This document shows, one piece after another, positions 51,779-61,237 of a DNA stretch of 64,000 nt. A program made the position numbers and the translations under genes. The notes beneath the pieces were generated by a model, which was not told the DNA's origin, searched no databases, and saw nothing but the letters and a program-made list of their open reading frames with translations. Numbering within the stretch: the first letter of the stretch is position 1; the number at the start of each line of letters is the position of its first letter. The DNA comes from Microbulbifer sp. MKSA007 (GTDB lineage: Bacteria; Pseudomonadota; Gammaproteobacteria; Pseudomonadales; Cellvibrionaceae), in contig CP128433.1 of the NCBI GenBank assembly GCA_032615215.1, positions 4,820,501-4,884,500 on the forward strand, written 5' to 3'.

Positions 51779-53122
51779 ATGAATGTAACCGTATTTGGCA
51801 CCGGCTATGTGGGCCTGGTGCAAGCAGCAGTCTTAGCTGAAGCTGGGAATAAAGTAGTTTGTATCGATATAGACGCGGACAAGATCAACCGCCTCAAGCA
51901 GGGAATTATCCCTATTTATGAGCCCGGCCTGGAGCCTATGGTGAAAAACAGTATCACCACAGGCAATCTATCTTTTTCAACCGATGCCGCCTTTGGTGTA
52001 GAACACGGTGAGCTAATTTTTATCGCTGTGGGCACTCCTCCAGATGAGGACGGCTCAGCAGATCTTCGCCATGTGTTAACTGTTGCAAGAACCATCGCCA
52101 AATACATGGAGTGCAAGAAATATATTATCAATAAGTCCACAGTACCTGTGGGGACTGCCGATAAGGTGCGGGCTGCCGTTGAGGAAGAACTCACCAAGCG
52201 GGACCGGTCTGATCTGCCATTCGATATTATTTCGAATCCTGAATTCCTCAAGGAGGGGTCGGCGCTCAATGACTGTATGCGCCCGGATCGAATTATTATC
52301 GGCACCTCCGAAGAGGAATCAGAGCAGAAGCTTCGCCACCTGTACGCACCATTTAACCGAAATCACGAAAAAATCCTGGTGATGGACGTAAAAAGTGCGG
52401 AGCTGACCAAGTATGCCGCCAACTGCATGCTGGCAACCAAGATCAGCTTTATGAATGAAATGGCAAATATTGCCGATAAAGTGGGCGCTGATATTGAAGC
52501 AGTTCGGGCCGGAATCGGCTCAGACCCACGAGTTGGCTACCAGTTTATCTACGCAGGTATCGGCTACGGTGGCTCCTGTTTCCCGAAAGATGTGAAAGCC
52601 CTGATTTCCTCGGCTCAACAGCTGGGCATTGCTGCAGATATTCTCGCCGCCGTGGAATCCCGCAACGAGCGCCAGAAACACTATCTCGTTGAAAAAATAC
52701 AACGTCATTTTAACGGAGATATTCAGGGCAAAACTTTTGCGCTCTGGGGCTTGTCATTCAAACCCAATACAGATGATATGCGCGAAGCCCCAAGCCGTGT
52801 GCTGTTAGCTCGATTGTGGGAGCAGGGTGCGAAGGTGCGGGCATTTGACCCTGAGGCCATGGAGGAGTGTCAGCGAATTTTTGGCGATCGCGAAGACCTG
52901 ACCCTTTGCGACTCCAAGACAGAGGCTTTACAGGGTGCCGACGCCCTGATTGTCGCGACCGAATGGCAACAGTTCAAATCTCTTGATATCGATGAAGTGA
53001 GCAGCGCTCTCAGTGCCCCGGTTGTGTTTGACGGACGCAACCAGTACGAACCAGAGGAAATGCGCGAGGCAGGCTTTGATTATTACTGCGTAGGGCGCCC
53101 GGACACCACCAGCTCTTACTAA
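51779..53122 (+). CDS. ugd: UDP-glucose 6-dehydrogenase
   Basis: A full 447-residue enzyme that makes UDP-glucuronate by two NAD-linked oxidations of UDP-glucose. Rossmann motif GTGYVGLVQAAVLAE near residue 7, FIAVGTPPDEDGSADL near 82, INKSTVPVGTADKV near 119, PEFLKEGSA near 156, and the catalytic cysteine in GYGGSCFPKD near 264 are all intact, followed by LWGLSFKPNTDDMREAPS and FDGRNQYEP. UDP-glucuronate supplies exopolysaccharide, LPS uronic acids or aminoarabinose. It follows the O-antigen ligase by 24 bp and ends with a strong bidirectional terminator. Confidence 0.97.
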   Translation: MNVTVFGTGYVGLVQAAVLAEAGNKVVCIDIDADKINRLKQGIIPIYEPGLEPMVKNSITTGNLSFSTDAAFGVEHGELIFIAVGTPPDEDGSADLRHVLTVARTIAKYMECKKYIINKSTVPVGTADKVRAAVEEELTKRDRSDLPFDIISNPEFLKEGSALNDCMRPDRIIIGTSEEESEQKLRHLYAPFNRNHEKILVMDVKSAELTKYAANCMLATKISFMNEMANIADKVGADIEAVRAGIGSDPRVGYQFIYAGIGYGGSCFPKDVKALISSAQQLGIAADILAAVESRNERQKHYLVEKIQRHFNGDIQGKTFALWGLSFKPNTDDMREAPSRVLLARLWEQGAKVRAFDPEAMEECQRIFGDREDLTLCDSKTEALQGADALIVATEWQQFKSLDIDEVSSALSAPVVFDGRNQYEPEEMREAGFDYYCVGRPDTTSSY

Positions 53123-53136
53123 GTAAACCTTACTTA

Positions 53137-53171
53137 AAATAAAAACCCGGCATCTGCCGGGTTTTTATTTT
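53137..53171. terminator. Bidirectional terminator between ugd and ilvE
   Basis: AAAATAAAAACCCGGC, loop ATCT, GCCGGGTTTTTATTTT: a long perfect stem with A/T tracts on both sides. It can end both the plus-strand ugd transcript and the minus-strand ilvE transcript, whose stop lies 4 bp to the right. Confidence 0.95.
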
Positions 53172-53174
53172 CCG

Positions 53175-54128
53175 TCATGCTATTCGCATTTTTACTTCCG
53201 CCTGGCCCGCCACATCACTGAGCCAGCCCCGATGCGCGGCACTACGCCCATGTACCACATCAAAATAAAGGTTTTGCAAACGCCCTGTGATAGGGCCGCG
53301 ACGACCACTGCCGATAGAACGCCCATCCAATTCACTAATGGGCAATACTTCCGCCGCTGTGCCAGTAAAAAACGCTTCGTCAGCGATATAGACTTCATCC
53401 CGAGTGATACGCTTCTCTAGCACCCTATAGCCGCACTCCCGTGCCAGCTCAATAACTGTATCGCGGGTAATTCCATCCAGGCATGAAGTCAACTCCGGGG
53501 TATATATAGTCCCATCGCGAACAATGAAGACATTTTCTCCACTACCCTCAGCAACATAACCCTCGGGGTCCAGTAATAACGCCTCCTCGCACCCATTGCG
53601 CACCGCCTCCTGTAACGCCAACATCGAGTTTATATAGTTACCATTGGCTTTCGCCTTACACATGCTGATATTCACATGGTGTCGGGTGTATGAGGAGGTA
53701 TTCACCTTAATCCCCTGCTCCAGCGCCTCGGGGCTCATATAGCTGGGCCACTCCCAGGAAGCGACAATCACATGGGTTGAAAGATTTTCCGCGCGCAACC
53801 CCATTCCCTCTGACCCGTAAAATACCATTGGCCTTAGATACGCTTGGCGCAGGTTATTTTCGCGCACCACAAGCCGCTGAGCTTCATTCAGCTCATCAGT
53901 GCTATAGGGCATTGGGATATTCATTATTTTTGCAGAGCGAAACAACCGACGGGTGTGCTCTTGCAAACGAAAGATACTGGTGCCGTTACCGGTTTCATAA
54001 GCCCGTACGCCTTCAAACACCCCCATTCCATAGTGCAGGGTATGAGTGAGGACATGCACCCGGGCATCGCGCCAGGGAACCAATTCACCATCAAACCAGA
54101 TAACGCCGTCGCGGTCGGCAAAAGACAT
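53175..54128 (-). CDS. ilvE: Branched-chain amino acid aminotransferase
   Basis: A 317-residue class IV PLP aminotransferase that transfers amino groups between glutamate and Val/Leu/Ile keto acids. Signatures: DGELVPWRDARVHVLTHTLHYG..FEG at the N-terminus, ARLF-type RLFRSAKIM, the PLP-binding lysine in CKAKANGNYINSM near residue 159, EALLLDPEGYVAEGSGENVF, and FFTGTAAEVLPI. The length is slightly over the usual 308, from a C-terminal extension. It lies 59 bp downstream of glnE on the same strand, an order seen in pseudomonads and other Gammaproteobacteria. Confidence 0.96.
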   Translation of the reverse strand: MSFADRDGVIWFDGELVPWRDARVHVLTHTLHYGMGVFEGVRAYETGNGTSIFRLQEHTRRLFRSAKIMNIPMPYSTDELNEAQRLVVRENNLRQAYLRPMVFYGSEGMGLRAENLSTHVIVASWEWPSYMSPEALEQGIKVNTSSYTRHHVNISMCKAKANGNYINSMLALQEAVRNGCEEALLLDPEGYVAEGSGENVFIVRDGTIYTPELTSCLDGITRDTVIELARECGYRVLEKRITRDEVYIADEAFFTGTAAEVLPISELDGRSIGSGRRGPITGRLQNLYFDVVHGRSAAHRGWLSDVAGQAEVKMRIA

Positions 54129-54187
54129 GGGTAACTCCTACAAATCCTGAAAAACAGTTTAATCGGGCAGCAGGTAGAAACCCGGTG

Positions 54188-57030
54188 TTAACCGAGTAAT
54201 TGCTGCCAGTTTGTTTGAACGGTCTTTCTTTCCGCTGTGAATTGGTCATCGCTCACAATCCCTGGCAGTTGTTGTAGTGCCAGGCGATGACCTTCAGATC
54301 GGTAGGCTTTGTAGGCGTCGATCAGATGTCCGGCTTGTTGGGCCGGCATCAGGCCTGCGTCAATTAGACTTTCGAGAATGCGAATATTATCGGTATACCG
54401 CACGATCGAGGGCGAAGTTTTTGCCCAGGCCAGAGCAGCATATTGAACCATAAATTCAATATCGACAATACCGCCCTCACCGTGCTTTAGATCAAACTTT
54501 TTATCGTTGCTCTTATCGAGGTGCGCACGCATTTTATTGCGCATTTCCACCACCTCATCACGCAATTTATCGCTCTTTCGCGACTGGCAAAGCAATTTCG
54601 TACGCAACTGTTGAAACGACTCACTCAGGCGGAGGCTACCGGCGACAGATCGAGCTCTCACCAGCGCCTGATGCTCCCAGGTCCAGGCACTCTCCCTCTG
54701 GTATTTTTCAAAGGCAGCCAATGAAGTCACCAAGAGTCCTGAATTACCCGAGGGGCGCAGTCTTGTGTCTACCTCATAAAGAGGCCCGCTGAGTGTACGG
54801 GTTTGCAATATGTGGATAAGTCGCTGTGCTAGTCGGGTAAAAAAACTCAGGTTATCAATACTGGTTTTACCGTCGGTAACCTGCATCGCATCCGCATCGT
54901 GCACAAAAACAATATCCAAGTCAGAACCGTGGCCAAGCTCCAATCCCCCCAGCTTTCCATAGGCGATAATGGCAAAGTGCATATCCTCTGCCGAGGCCCC
55001 CGCAGGCATGCCGTATTTATCCACCATCTGTGCCCAGGCGAGTTGCAATGACTGCTGTAATATCGCCTCTGCCAACCAGGTAAGAGAATCACTGACTTTC
55101 ATCAAAGGCAGGGCACCATTCACCTCCTGTGCCGCAATGCGCAGGCTTTGACTCTGTTTAAAATATCGAAGCGCCTCCATTTGCAATTCCAGATCTTCAG
55201 GATCAATCCGCAACAACTCGAGACGCAGCTCATTAGCAATATCTGCCGCAGTAGAGGGTGCCAGTAACCTGCGGGAATCCAGCAACTCATCCAGCAGAAT
55301 TGGGTGGCGCGCAAGTTGCTCAGCAATCCATGGACTGGCACTACAGAGGCGCACCAGCTGGTTGAGCACGGGGGGATTTTCATTAATCAGGACGAGATAG
55401 GCACTGCGACGCAGTACTGAGCGCACTAAAGGTAAAACACGGGTTAGCACTAACAAGGGATCAGCCTGTAACCCTGCTGCGGCCAGTAGCGTAGGCATAA
55501 ATTGGTCCAGGCGCGCACGGGAAGAAGCAGGTAGTGCCGCAACCATTGTTGACTGGCACAGCTCCTTTAAGTGCTCGAGTGCCTGCGGTGGAGGAAGAAA
55601 CCCTGCACTTTCCAAAATCTGCAAATTCTCTTCATTCGCAGTTTCATCGGCGCAACTTGCCCAGAGTCCCTGCCACTCTTCAGCCACACTGGGGGCGGCC
55701 ATCTCCTCTGGTGGAGCGATTACAGTATCGAACTCCCGCTCAACTAAGGAACGAACATCGATCAGCTCAATCTCCAATTGCACCCAATTGTCGCGGCCCA
55801 GGGCAAATGCCAATTTTTCCCTTTCACCCTCCTCAGCTGGGAGCGCCTGTGTCTGCTGATCCCGGTAAGCTTGAAGTGCGTGTTCAACTCTCCGCAATAG
55901 CAAATAACAACTGGTCAGTTCACTGGCCACTCCCGGTTCAACATGGCCATCACTTTCCAAGAGGGGCAGTAGCTTGAGCAAGCTGCGCTCGCGCAGCGCG
56001 GGTTCGCGCCCTCCGCGAATTAACTGGAATGCCTGGGCAATAAATTCCAACTCGCGTATGCCGCCCCGCCCAAGTTTGATATTGTCCGTTAAACCGCGAG
56101 CGCGCACTTGCCGCTGTATCAGGGCTTTCATTTCACGCAAAGCATCAATAGCACTGAAATCGATATAGCGGCGATAAGTAAATGGGCGCAACAGCTCCAT
56201 CAACTCTTCAGCAAACTCCTCCCTGCCGGCAACAGGGCGAGCTTTGACCATGGCGTAGCGCTCCCACTCACGCCCTTGAGTCTGGTAATAGTCCTCCAGA
56301 GCGGCGAAATGGCTTACCAAGGGGCCACTGTCACCGTAGGGGCGCAAACGCATATCTACACGGAAGACAAAACCATCCGCATTGATTCCATCCAATGATT
56401 TAATCAAGCGCTGGCCAAGCTTTTGGAAAAACTGCTGATTCTCTATGCTCTTTCCACCATCGGTATAACCGGGCTCTGGGTAAGCAAAAATCAGATCGAT
56501 ATCCGATGAAAGATTGAGTTCCCGGGCTCCCAATTTGCCCATTCCCAACACCACCATCGACTGACTATCGCCAGCTATACTACGAGGCTCGCCATAGCGC
56601 TCAACTAATTTCTCATGGTGCCATTGCATCGCCGTACGAATGGATAGCTCAGCCAATTCACTGAGCCGCAGACATGCCTGGGGAATATCCCACTGGCCGG
56701 CAAAATCGCGAAATATGACTTCAGCCGTTACCCGGTTACGCAATAAACGCAATTGAAGATCCAGTTCCTCATCACTTCCTATGATCGGCAGGGAGAGCCC
56801 AAGATCTTGTTTAAGTAACAAATCCCGGAAAAACTCTGGGCGGCGACAGCACTGTTGATAAAAAATTCTGAACCGATAAAACTCCGGGCCACTCCTTGAG
56901 CAAGCCGTGAATCTGACAGCAAACTTTCCACCTCAACAACAAGCGCGGCCTCCGTCAGTTCACACCAGTCATGCCAAAGCGACTGAAGTTGAGCGCGGAT
57001 GGGTTTTGGGCACGGAATGTTGTCAAACAT
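54188..57030 (-). pseudogene. glnE: Glutamine synthetase adenylyltransferase, one frame break
   Basis: A large bifunctional enzyme that adds AMP to or removes it from glutamine synthetase. From ATG 57030 (AAGGA upstream) the N-terminus reads SLWHDWCELTEAALVVEVES and SFIGSEFF, then breaks at the A6 run 56860-56865. One added A gives YQQCCRRPEFFRDLLLKQDL and joins the long frame with both nucleotidyltransferase signatures: VLGMGKLGARELNLSSDIDL near residue 155-174 of the main frame, and IIAYGKLGGLELGHGSDLDI in the second half. Repaired length is about 947 residues, as expected. Because nitrogen control needs this gene and only one base is missing from a homopolymer, a sequencing error is more likely than a dead gene. 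Confidence 0.88.
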
Positions 57031-57071
57031 GAGGGTCAATCCTTGGTGCGAATATCAGCGGGCAATTCTGC

Positions 57072-57097
57072 CTAGCTATCGGCATTCCGATAGCTAG
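57072..57097. other. Perfect 11-bp hairpin between glnE and the GspE-type gene
   Basis: CTAGCTATCGG, loop CATT, CCGATAGCTAG. It lies in the 169-bp gap upstream of glnE and downstream of the GspE-type gene, both on the minus strand, so it could terminate the latter transcript. There is no T tract on the minus strand, so it may rather stabilise an mRNA end. Confidence 0.5.
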
Positions 57098-57199
57098 CGG
57101 TGGTATCGGATAATGATGAGTGGCCGAGCAAGCCCTCCTATAAGGTCACTTCACTGGCCTCTACATCTTCAAACAGTTATCTCAGAGAGGCCACCCAAG

Positions 57200-58975
57200 C
57201 TAGAAAGCGATATCCGGCGGTGGGGCCACCCTCAATACCTCTGCCACAGTGGTCAAACCCGCCGCTACTTTTTTCGCACCGGAAAGCCTCAGACTATTCA
57301 TACCTTCGCGCATCGCCTGGCGCCGCAGTTGCTGTAGATCACAATCGGAGGTGACAATAGCTTGTACCGACTCGCTAAATGGCAGGATTTCATAAATTCC
57401 CTGACGCCCACGATAGCCCGTATTACGACATTCCAGGCAACCTTCCGGCCGGTAGACTTTCTCCGGCAACGGCGCTCTCCAGGGTTTCACCAGAGACTGC
57501 CAATCGGCCTCTTCAATTTTGTCCTCCTGCTTGCAACTGGGACATAGTGTCCGTACCAAGCGCTGGGCCATCACCCCGAGAATGGTGGACTTCAATAAAT
57601 AATGCGGCAAGCCCAGATCCAATAAGCGGGTAACCGCTGTTGGAGCGTCATTAGTATGCAGGGTTGAGATAACCAGGTGGCCTGTCAGTGCCGCTTGAAC
57701 CGCCATCTGAGCGGTTTCCAGGTCACGAATTTCACCAACCATGATGATATCGGGGTCCTGACGCATCAGGGTTCTGATACCTGCAGCAAAATCAAAGCCA
57801 ATCGAGTGGTGAACCTGGGTTTGGTTAAAGCTCTCTTCCACCATTTCGATAGGATCTTCAACCGTGGAAACATTCACTGCACTGGTGGCCAACTGCTTAA
57901 GACCAGTATACAAAGTGGTGGTTTTACCCGAACCGGTAGGGCCGGTGACCAGTACGATACCATTGGGTCGTGACAGCATCGCCTGCCAGCGAGCCAAGTC
58001 ATCACCAGCCAGTCCCAGATCGGAATAAGATCGCGCGAGAACCTCTGGATCGAAGATCCGCATTACCAGCTTCTCGCCAAAGGCTGTGGGAAGAGTGGAG
58101 AGGCGCAACTCCACTTCGCTGCCGTCGGGCCTTTTTGTCTTGATGCGGCCATCCTGGGGTTTGCGCTTCTCCGCCACATTCATGCGCCCTAGAATTTTCA
58201 GGCGACTGGTAACCGCAGCATTCACTTGATCTGGTAACTCATGGATTGGATGCAGTACACCATCAATACGAAAGCGAATACGTCCCACTTCCCGGCGCGG
58301 TTCAATATGGATATCACTGGCACGCTGATCAAAGGCGTGCTGCAACAACCAATCGACGATATTGACGATGTGTTGATCGTTAGCTTCAGGGTCCTTTAAG
58401 GCGCCCAACTCCAGCAACTGTTCAAAATTATTTGCCGCTGAGGTTCCCTGAAGGCCGCTTGCACCAGAGATTGAATTGGAAAGGGAGTAAAACTCGACGC
58501 AGTGTCGTTTGATATCGGCCGGATCAGCCACCACACGGCGTACTCTGCGGCCAGTGGTATGTTCCAGCTGCTCCTCCCAACCATGGTTAAACGGTTGAGC
58601 TGTCGCCACCAGAAGTTCTTCGGTACTCGCCTCAACACAGAGAATTTGGTGTCGCTTGGCAAATTGGAAGCTCATCACCTCGGTGACAGCGCTCACATTA
58701 ACCTTCAGAGGATCAATATGATACAAGGGGTGGGAGGAGCTCTCCGCTAACCAGGCGCTAAGGATTTCACTATTGAGCAGACTACCCGGTTGCTTGCGGT
58801 TGGCCAGGTCACAACTGGCGATATAGCTGAGCGGGTGCATCTGGGCCTGCTCTGCTGTCCGCGGGGTCCCGACAATACGGTTGGCATCCTCTCGGCTAAC
58901 AAAGCCCTGCCCCACCAAATCTTCCAGTAATCCGCGCAGTTCCAGTATGCGGTCTGCAACTCTACTCTCTGCCAT
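57200..58975 (-). CDS. GspE/PilB-type secretion ATPase
   Basis: A 591-residue hexameric traffic ATPase. ATG 58975 (AAGGGG upstream) is preferred to the longer frame starting at 59011. The N-terminal domain of the MshEN type carries LEDLVGQGFVSREDANRIVG and LSYIASCDLAN. The ATPase core has Walker A GPTGSGKTTTLYTGLK near residue 340, the Asp box IIMVGEIRDLETAQMAVQ near 405, His box GHLVISTLHTNDAPTAV, and a zinc site LCPSC...CLECRNTGYRG. This is full length for the family. No pilin, inner-membrane platform or secretin gene lies within the window, so it is a stand-alone gene here and its system must be elsewhere. Confidence 0.9.
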   Translation of the reverse strand: MAESRVADRILELRGLLEDLVGQGFVSREDANRIVGTPRTAEQAQMHPLSYIASCDLANRKQPGSLLNSEILSAWLAESSSHPLYHIDPLKVNVSAVTEVMSFQFAKRHQILCVEASTEELLVATAQPFNHGWEEQLEHTTGRRVRRVVADPADIKRHCVEFYSLSNSISGASGLQGTSAANNFEQLLELGALKDPEANDQHIVNIVDWLLQHAFDQRASDIHIEPRREVGRIRFRIDGVLHPIHELPDQVNAAVTSRLKILGRMNVAEKRKPQDGRIKTKRPDGSEVELRLSTLPTAFGEKLVMRIFDPEVLARSYSDLGLAGDDLARWQAMLSRPNGIVLVTGPTGSGKTTTLYTGLKQLATSAVNVSTVEDPIEMVEESFNQTQVHHSIGFDFAAGIRTLMRQDPDIIMVGEIRDLETAQMAVQAALTGHLVISTLHTNDAPTAVTRLLDLGLPHYLLKSTILGVMAQRLVRTLCPSCKQEDKIEEADWQSLVKPWRAPLPEKVYRPEGCLECRNTGYRGRQGIYEILPFSESVQAIVTSDCDLQQLRRQAMREGMNSLRLSGAKKVAAGLTTVAEVLRVAPPPDIAF

Positions 58976-59121
58976 TGGCAACCCCTTTATTCTCATATGG
59001 CGACGTTGCATTGTAGCCCTATCATCAAGCTGTGAAAGTGCGCTGTTAACGCACTGTTACGAAGTTGCCCCGATTGGGGTACCATGCCGCCGTTTTCGCA
59101 TTCTGAGCAATGGAGCTAACC

Positions 59122-59799
59122 ATGGCCCTGTCGAATATTGCCAACTTATTTGGCCGCTCTCCGATTAAGCCAATCGAGAAGCATATGGCTACGGCCCACG
59201 AGGCATCGGCTGACCTGATCCCCTTCTTTGAAGCACTGATTAAAGGTGACCTCAAAGAGGCAGAACAGATCCAACTGCGCATCTCCGCTTCGGAGAACCG
59301 CGCTGACGATATCAAGAGAGACCTGCGCCTGCATCTGCCAGACAGCCTGTTTATGCCTGTGTCGAGGACCGACTTGCTGGAATTGCTGCATGCCCAGGAT
59401 GAGGTAGCCAACACTGCCCAGGATATCGCTGGGCTGGCTGTAGGCAGGAAGATGCAGATTCCCGCACCTCTCCAATCCTTGATGGCCACCTTTGTAGAGA
59501 GTGCTGTAGCCACCTCTGCACAGGCACTGCGCGCTATCAACGAGCTGGACGAGTTGCTCGAAAGCGGCTTTGCCGGGCGCGAGGTGGATATCGCCAAACG
59601 CATGACCGAGGAGCTGGATGAACTGGAGCGCAAGTCAGACAAGCTTGAAGTCGAAATTCGCGCGTCGCTGTTTGCTATTGAGAAAGACTTACCTCCGGTG
59701 GACGTTATGTTCCTCTACCGGGTTATTGAATGGATCGGTGAACTCGCCGATCGCGCCCACAGCGTGGGCAACCGATTGCAGTTGTTGTTAGCACGTTAG
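59122..59799 (+). CDS. DUF47 (PhoU-like) phosphate transport accessory protein
   Basis: A 225-residue all-helical protein of the TIGR00153/DUF47 family, PhoU-like. It has ALSNIANLFGRSPIKPIEKHM at the N-terminus and the conserved helices ISASENRADDIKRDLRLHLPD, DLLELLHAQDEVANTAQDIAG and DELERKSDKLEVEIRASLFAI. ATG 59122 (GGAG upstream) is chosen over a start 12 bp earlier. It lies 10 bp upstream of the phosphate transporter, a standard pair in which the DUF47 protein modulates the permease or phosphate signalling. Two coupled genes under one promoter are likely. Confidence 0.95.
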   Translation: MALSNIANLFGRSPIKPIEKHMATAHEASADLIPFFEALIKGDLKEAEQIQLRISASENRADDIKRDLRLHLPDSLFMPVSRTDLLELLHAQDEVANTAQDIAGLAVGRKMQIPAPLQSLMATFVESAVATSAQALRAINELDELLESGFAGREVDIAKRMTEELDELERKSDKLEVEIRASLFAIEKDLPPVDVMFLYRVIEWIGELADRAHSVGNRLQLLLAR

Positions 59800-59809
59800 G
59801 GGGTTTGGC

Positions 59810-61084
59810 GTGGAAATTATTAGTCAATACGGCCATATATTATTGATTTTGGCCTGTGTGGCAGGCTTCTTTATGGCCTGGGGCGTCGGTGCCAACGACG
59901 TAGCCAACGCCATGGGTACCTCCGTAGGTTCCCGTGCACTGACTATCAAGCAGGCGATTGTTATCGCCATGATCTTTGAATTTGCCGGCGCCTACTTGGC
60001 AGGCGGGGAGGTTACCGCAACCATCCGCAAAGGCATTATCGATTCTGAAGTTTTCGCTGCCCAACCGCAGCTGCTGGTATACGGCATGCTTTCGGCACTG
60101 CTGGCGGCCGGCACCTGGCTGCTGGTAGCCAGTATTCTCGGCTGGCCGGTATCCACCACCCACTCTATTGTCGGCGCAATTGTCGGCTTCTCTGCGGTAG
60201 GTATATCCCCAGATGCAGTGGCCTGGGGTAAAGTGGGCAGTATCGTGGCTAGCTGGGTGGTCTCCCCGGTTCTCGCGGGCACCCTATCTTTCCTGTTATT
60301 CCGCAGTGTCCAGCGCCTGATCCTAGACACGGAAGACCCCTTCAACAATGCCAAGCGCTACATCCCCTTCTACATGTTTGCAGTGGGCTGGATGATTGCC
60401 ATGGTGACCCTCACCAAGGGCCTCAAGCACGTTCTTAAAGATGCCAATATCCAGCTCAGCTTTATCCAGGATGCCGGTATCGCCGCCCTGGTGGGCCTTG
60501 CTGTCGCCGGTATCGGTGTCACCATGCTCAAGCGCGTCCAGCGCGACCCGGCAGCTGAAGCTGAAAACCGTTTCGCCAACGTCGAGCGCGTATTTGCGAT
60601 CCTGATGGTCTTCACCGCCTGTGCCATGGCCTTCGCTCACGGCTCCAACGATGTCGCCAACGCCGTTGGTCCTCTGGCTGCCGTAGTTAATACCATCCAG
60701 AGCGGCGCTATCACCGTTAAATCCACTATGCCTTCCTGGATATTGCTGCTCGGCGGTATCGGTATCGTGGTGGGCCTGGCGACATACGGCTTTAAGGTAA
60801 TGGCCACTATCGGTAAGAAGATCACCGAGCTGACACCGAGCCGTGGCTTCGCAGCCGAACTGGGTGCAGCCTCCACCGTCGTACTGGCTTCTGGTACCGG
60901 CCTGCCAATCTCCACGACTCACACTCTGGTGGGCGCGGTATTGGGTGTTGGCCTGGCGCGGGGTATTGGCGCACTGAACCTGCGTATGATCACCACTATC
61001 GCCGCCTCCTGGGTAGTCACCTTGCCGGCGGGTGCTGGTATTGCGATCTTGTTCTTCTACTTCTTTAAGGGCTTGTTCGGCTAG
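59810..61084 (+). CDS. Inorganic phosphate transporter, PiT family
   Basis: A 424-residue low-affinity phosphate permease of the PiT family. It starts at GTG with AGGGGG upstream. The duplicated signature characteristic of the family is clear: GANDVANAMGTSVGSRAL near residue 25 and HGSNDVANAVGPLAAVV near 282, along with STTHSIVGAIVGFSAVG and STTHTLVGAVLGVGLARG. About ten hydrophobic segments span the inner membrane. Transport is coupled to H+ or Na+ and divalent metals. Preceded by the DUF47 gene, closed by a strong terminator. Confidence 0.96.
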   Translation: MEIISQYGHILLILACVAGFFMAWGVGANDVANAMGTSVGSRALTIKQAIVIAMIFEFAGAYLAGGEVTATIRKGIIDSEVFAAQPQLLVYGMLSALLAAGTWLLVASILGWPVSTTHSIVGAIVGFSAVGISPDAVAWGKVGSIVASWVVSPVLAGTLSFLLFRSVQRLILDTEDPFNNAKRYIPFYMFAVGWMIAMVTLTKGLKHVLKDANIQLSFIQDAGIAALVGLAVAGIGVTMLKRVQRDPAAEAENRFANVERVFAILMVFTACAMAFAHGSNDVANAVGPLAAVVNTIQSGAITVKSTMPSWILLLGGIGIVVGLATYGFKVMATIGKKITELTPSRGFAAELGAASTVVLASGTGLPISTTHTLVGAVLGVGLARGIGALNLRMITTIAASWVVTLPAGAGIAILFFYFFKGLFG

Positions 61085-61107
61085 AGCTGTAGAATCATTG
61101 ATAAATC

Positions 61108-61133
61108 AAAAAGGGGCCCAGGCCCCTTTTTTT
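61108..61133 (+). terminator. Terminator after PiT transporter
   Basis: AAAAAGGGGC, a short CCAG loop and GCCCCTTTTTTT, 24 bp after the transporter stop. The G/C stem of five or six pairs and the seven-T tail are typical of intrinsic termination. Confidence 0.9.
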
Positions 61134-61237
61134 ATGTCTCTCACTCACCCCATTCTCAACTAAGCTGTGCCAGTAGCAAAACAGATATCTGGCACTTAAG
61201 GATTGCGCCTCAACTTCAATTCACTCGTGTAAATTAC

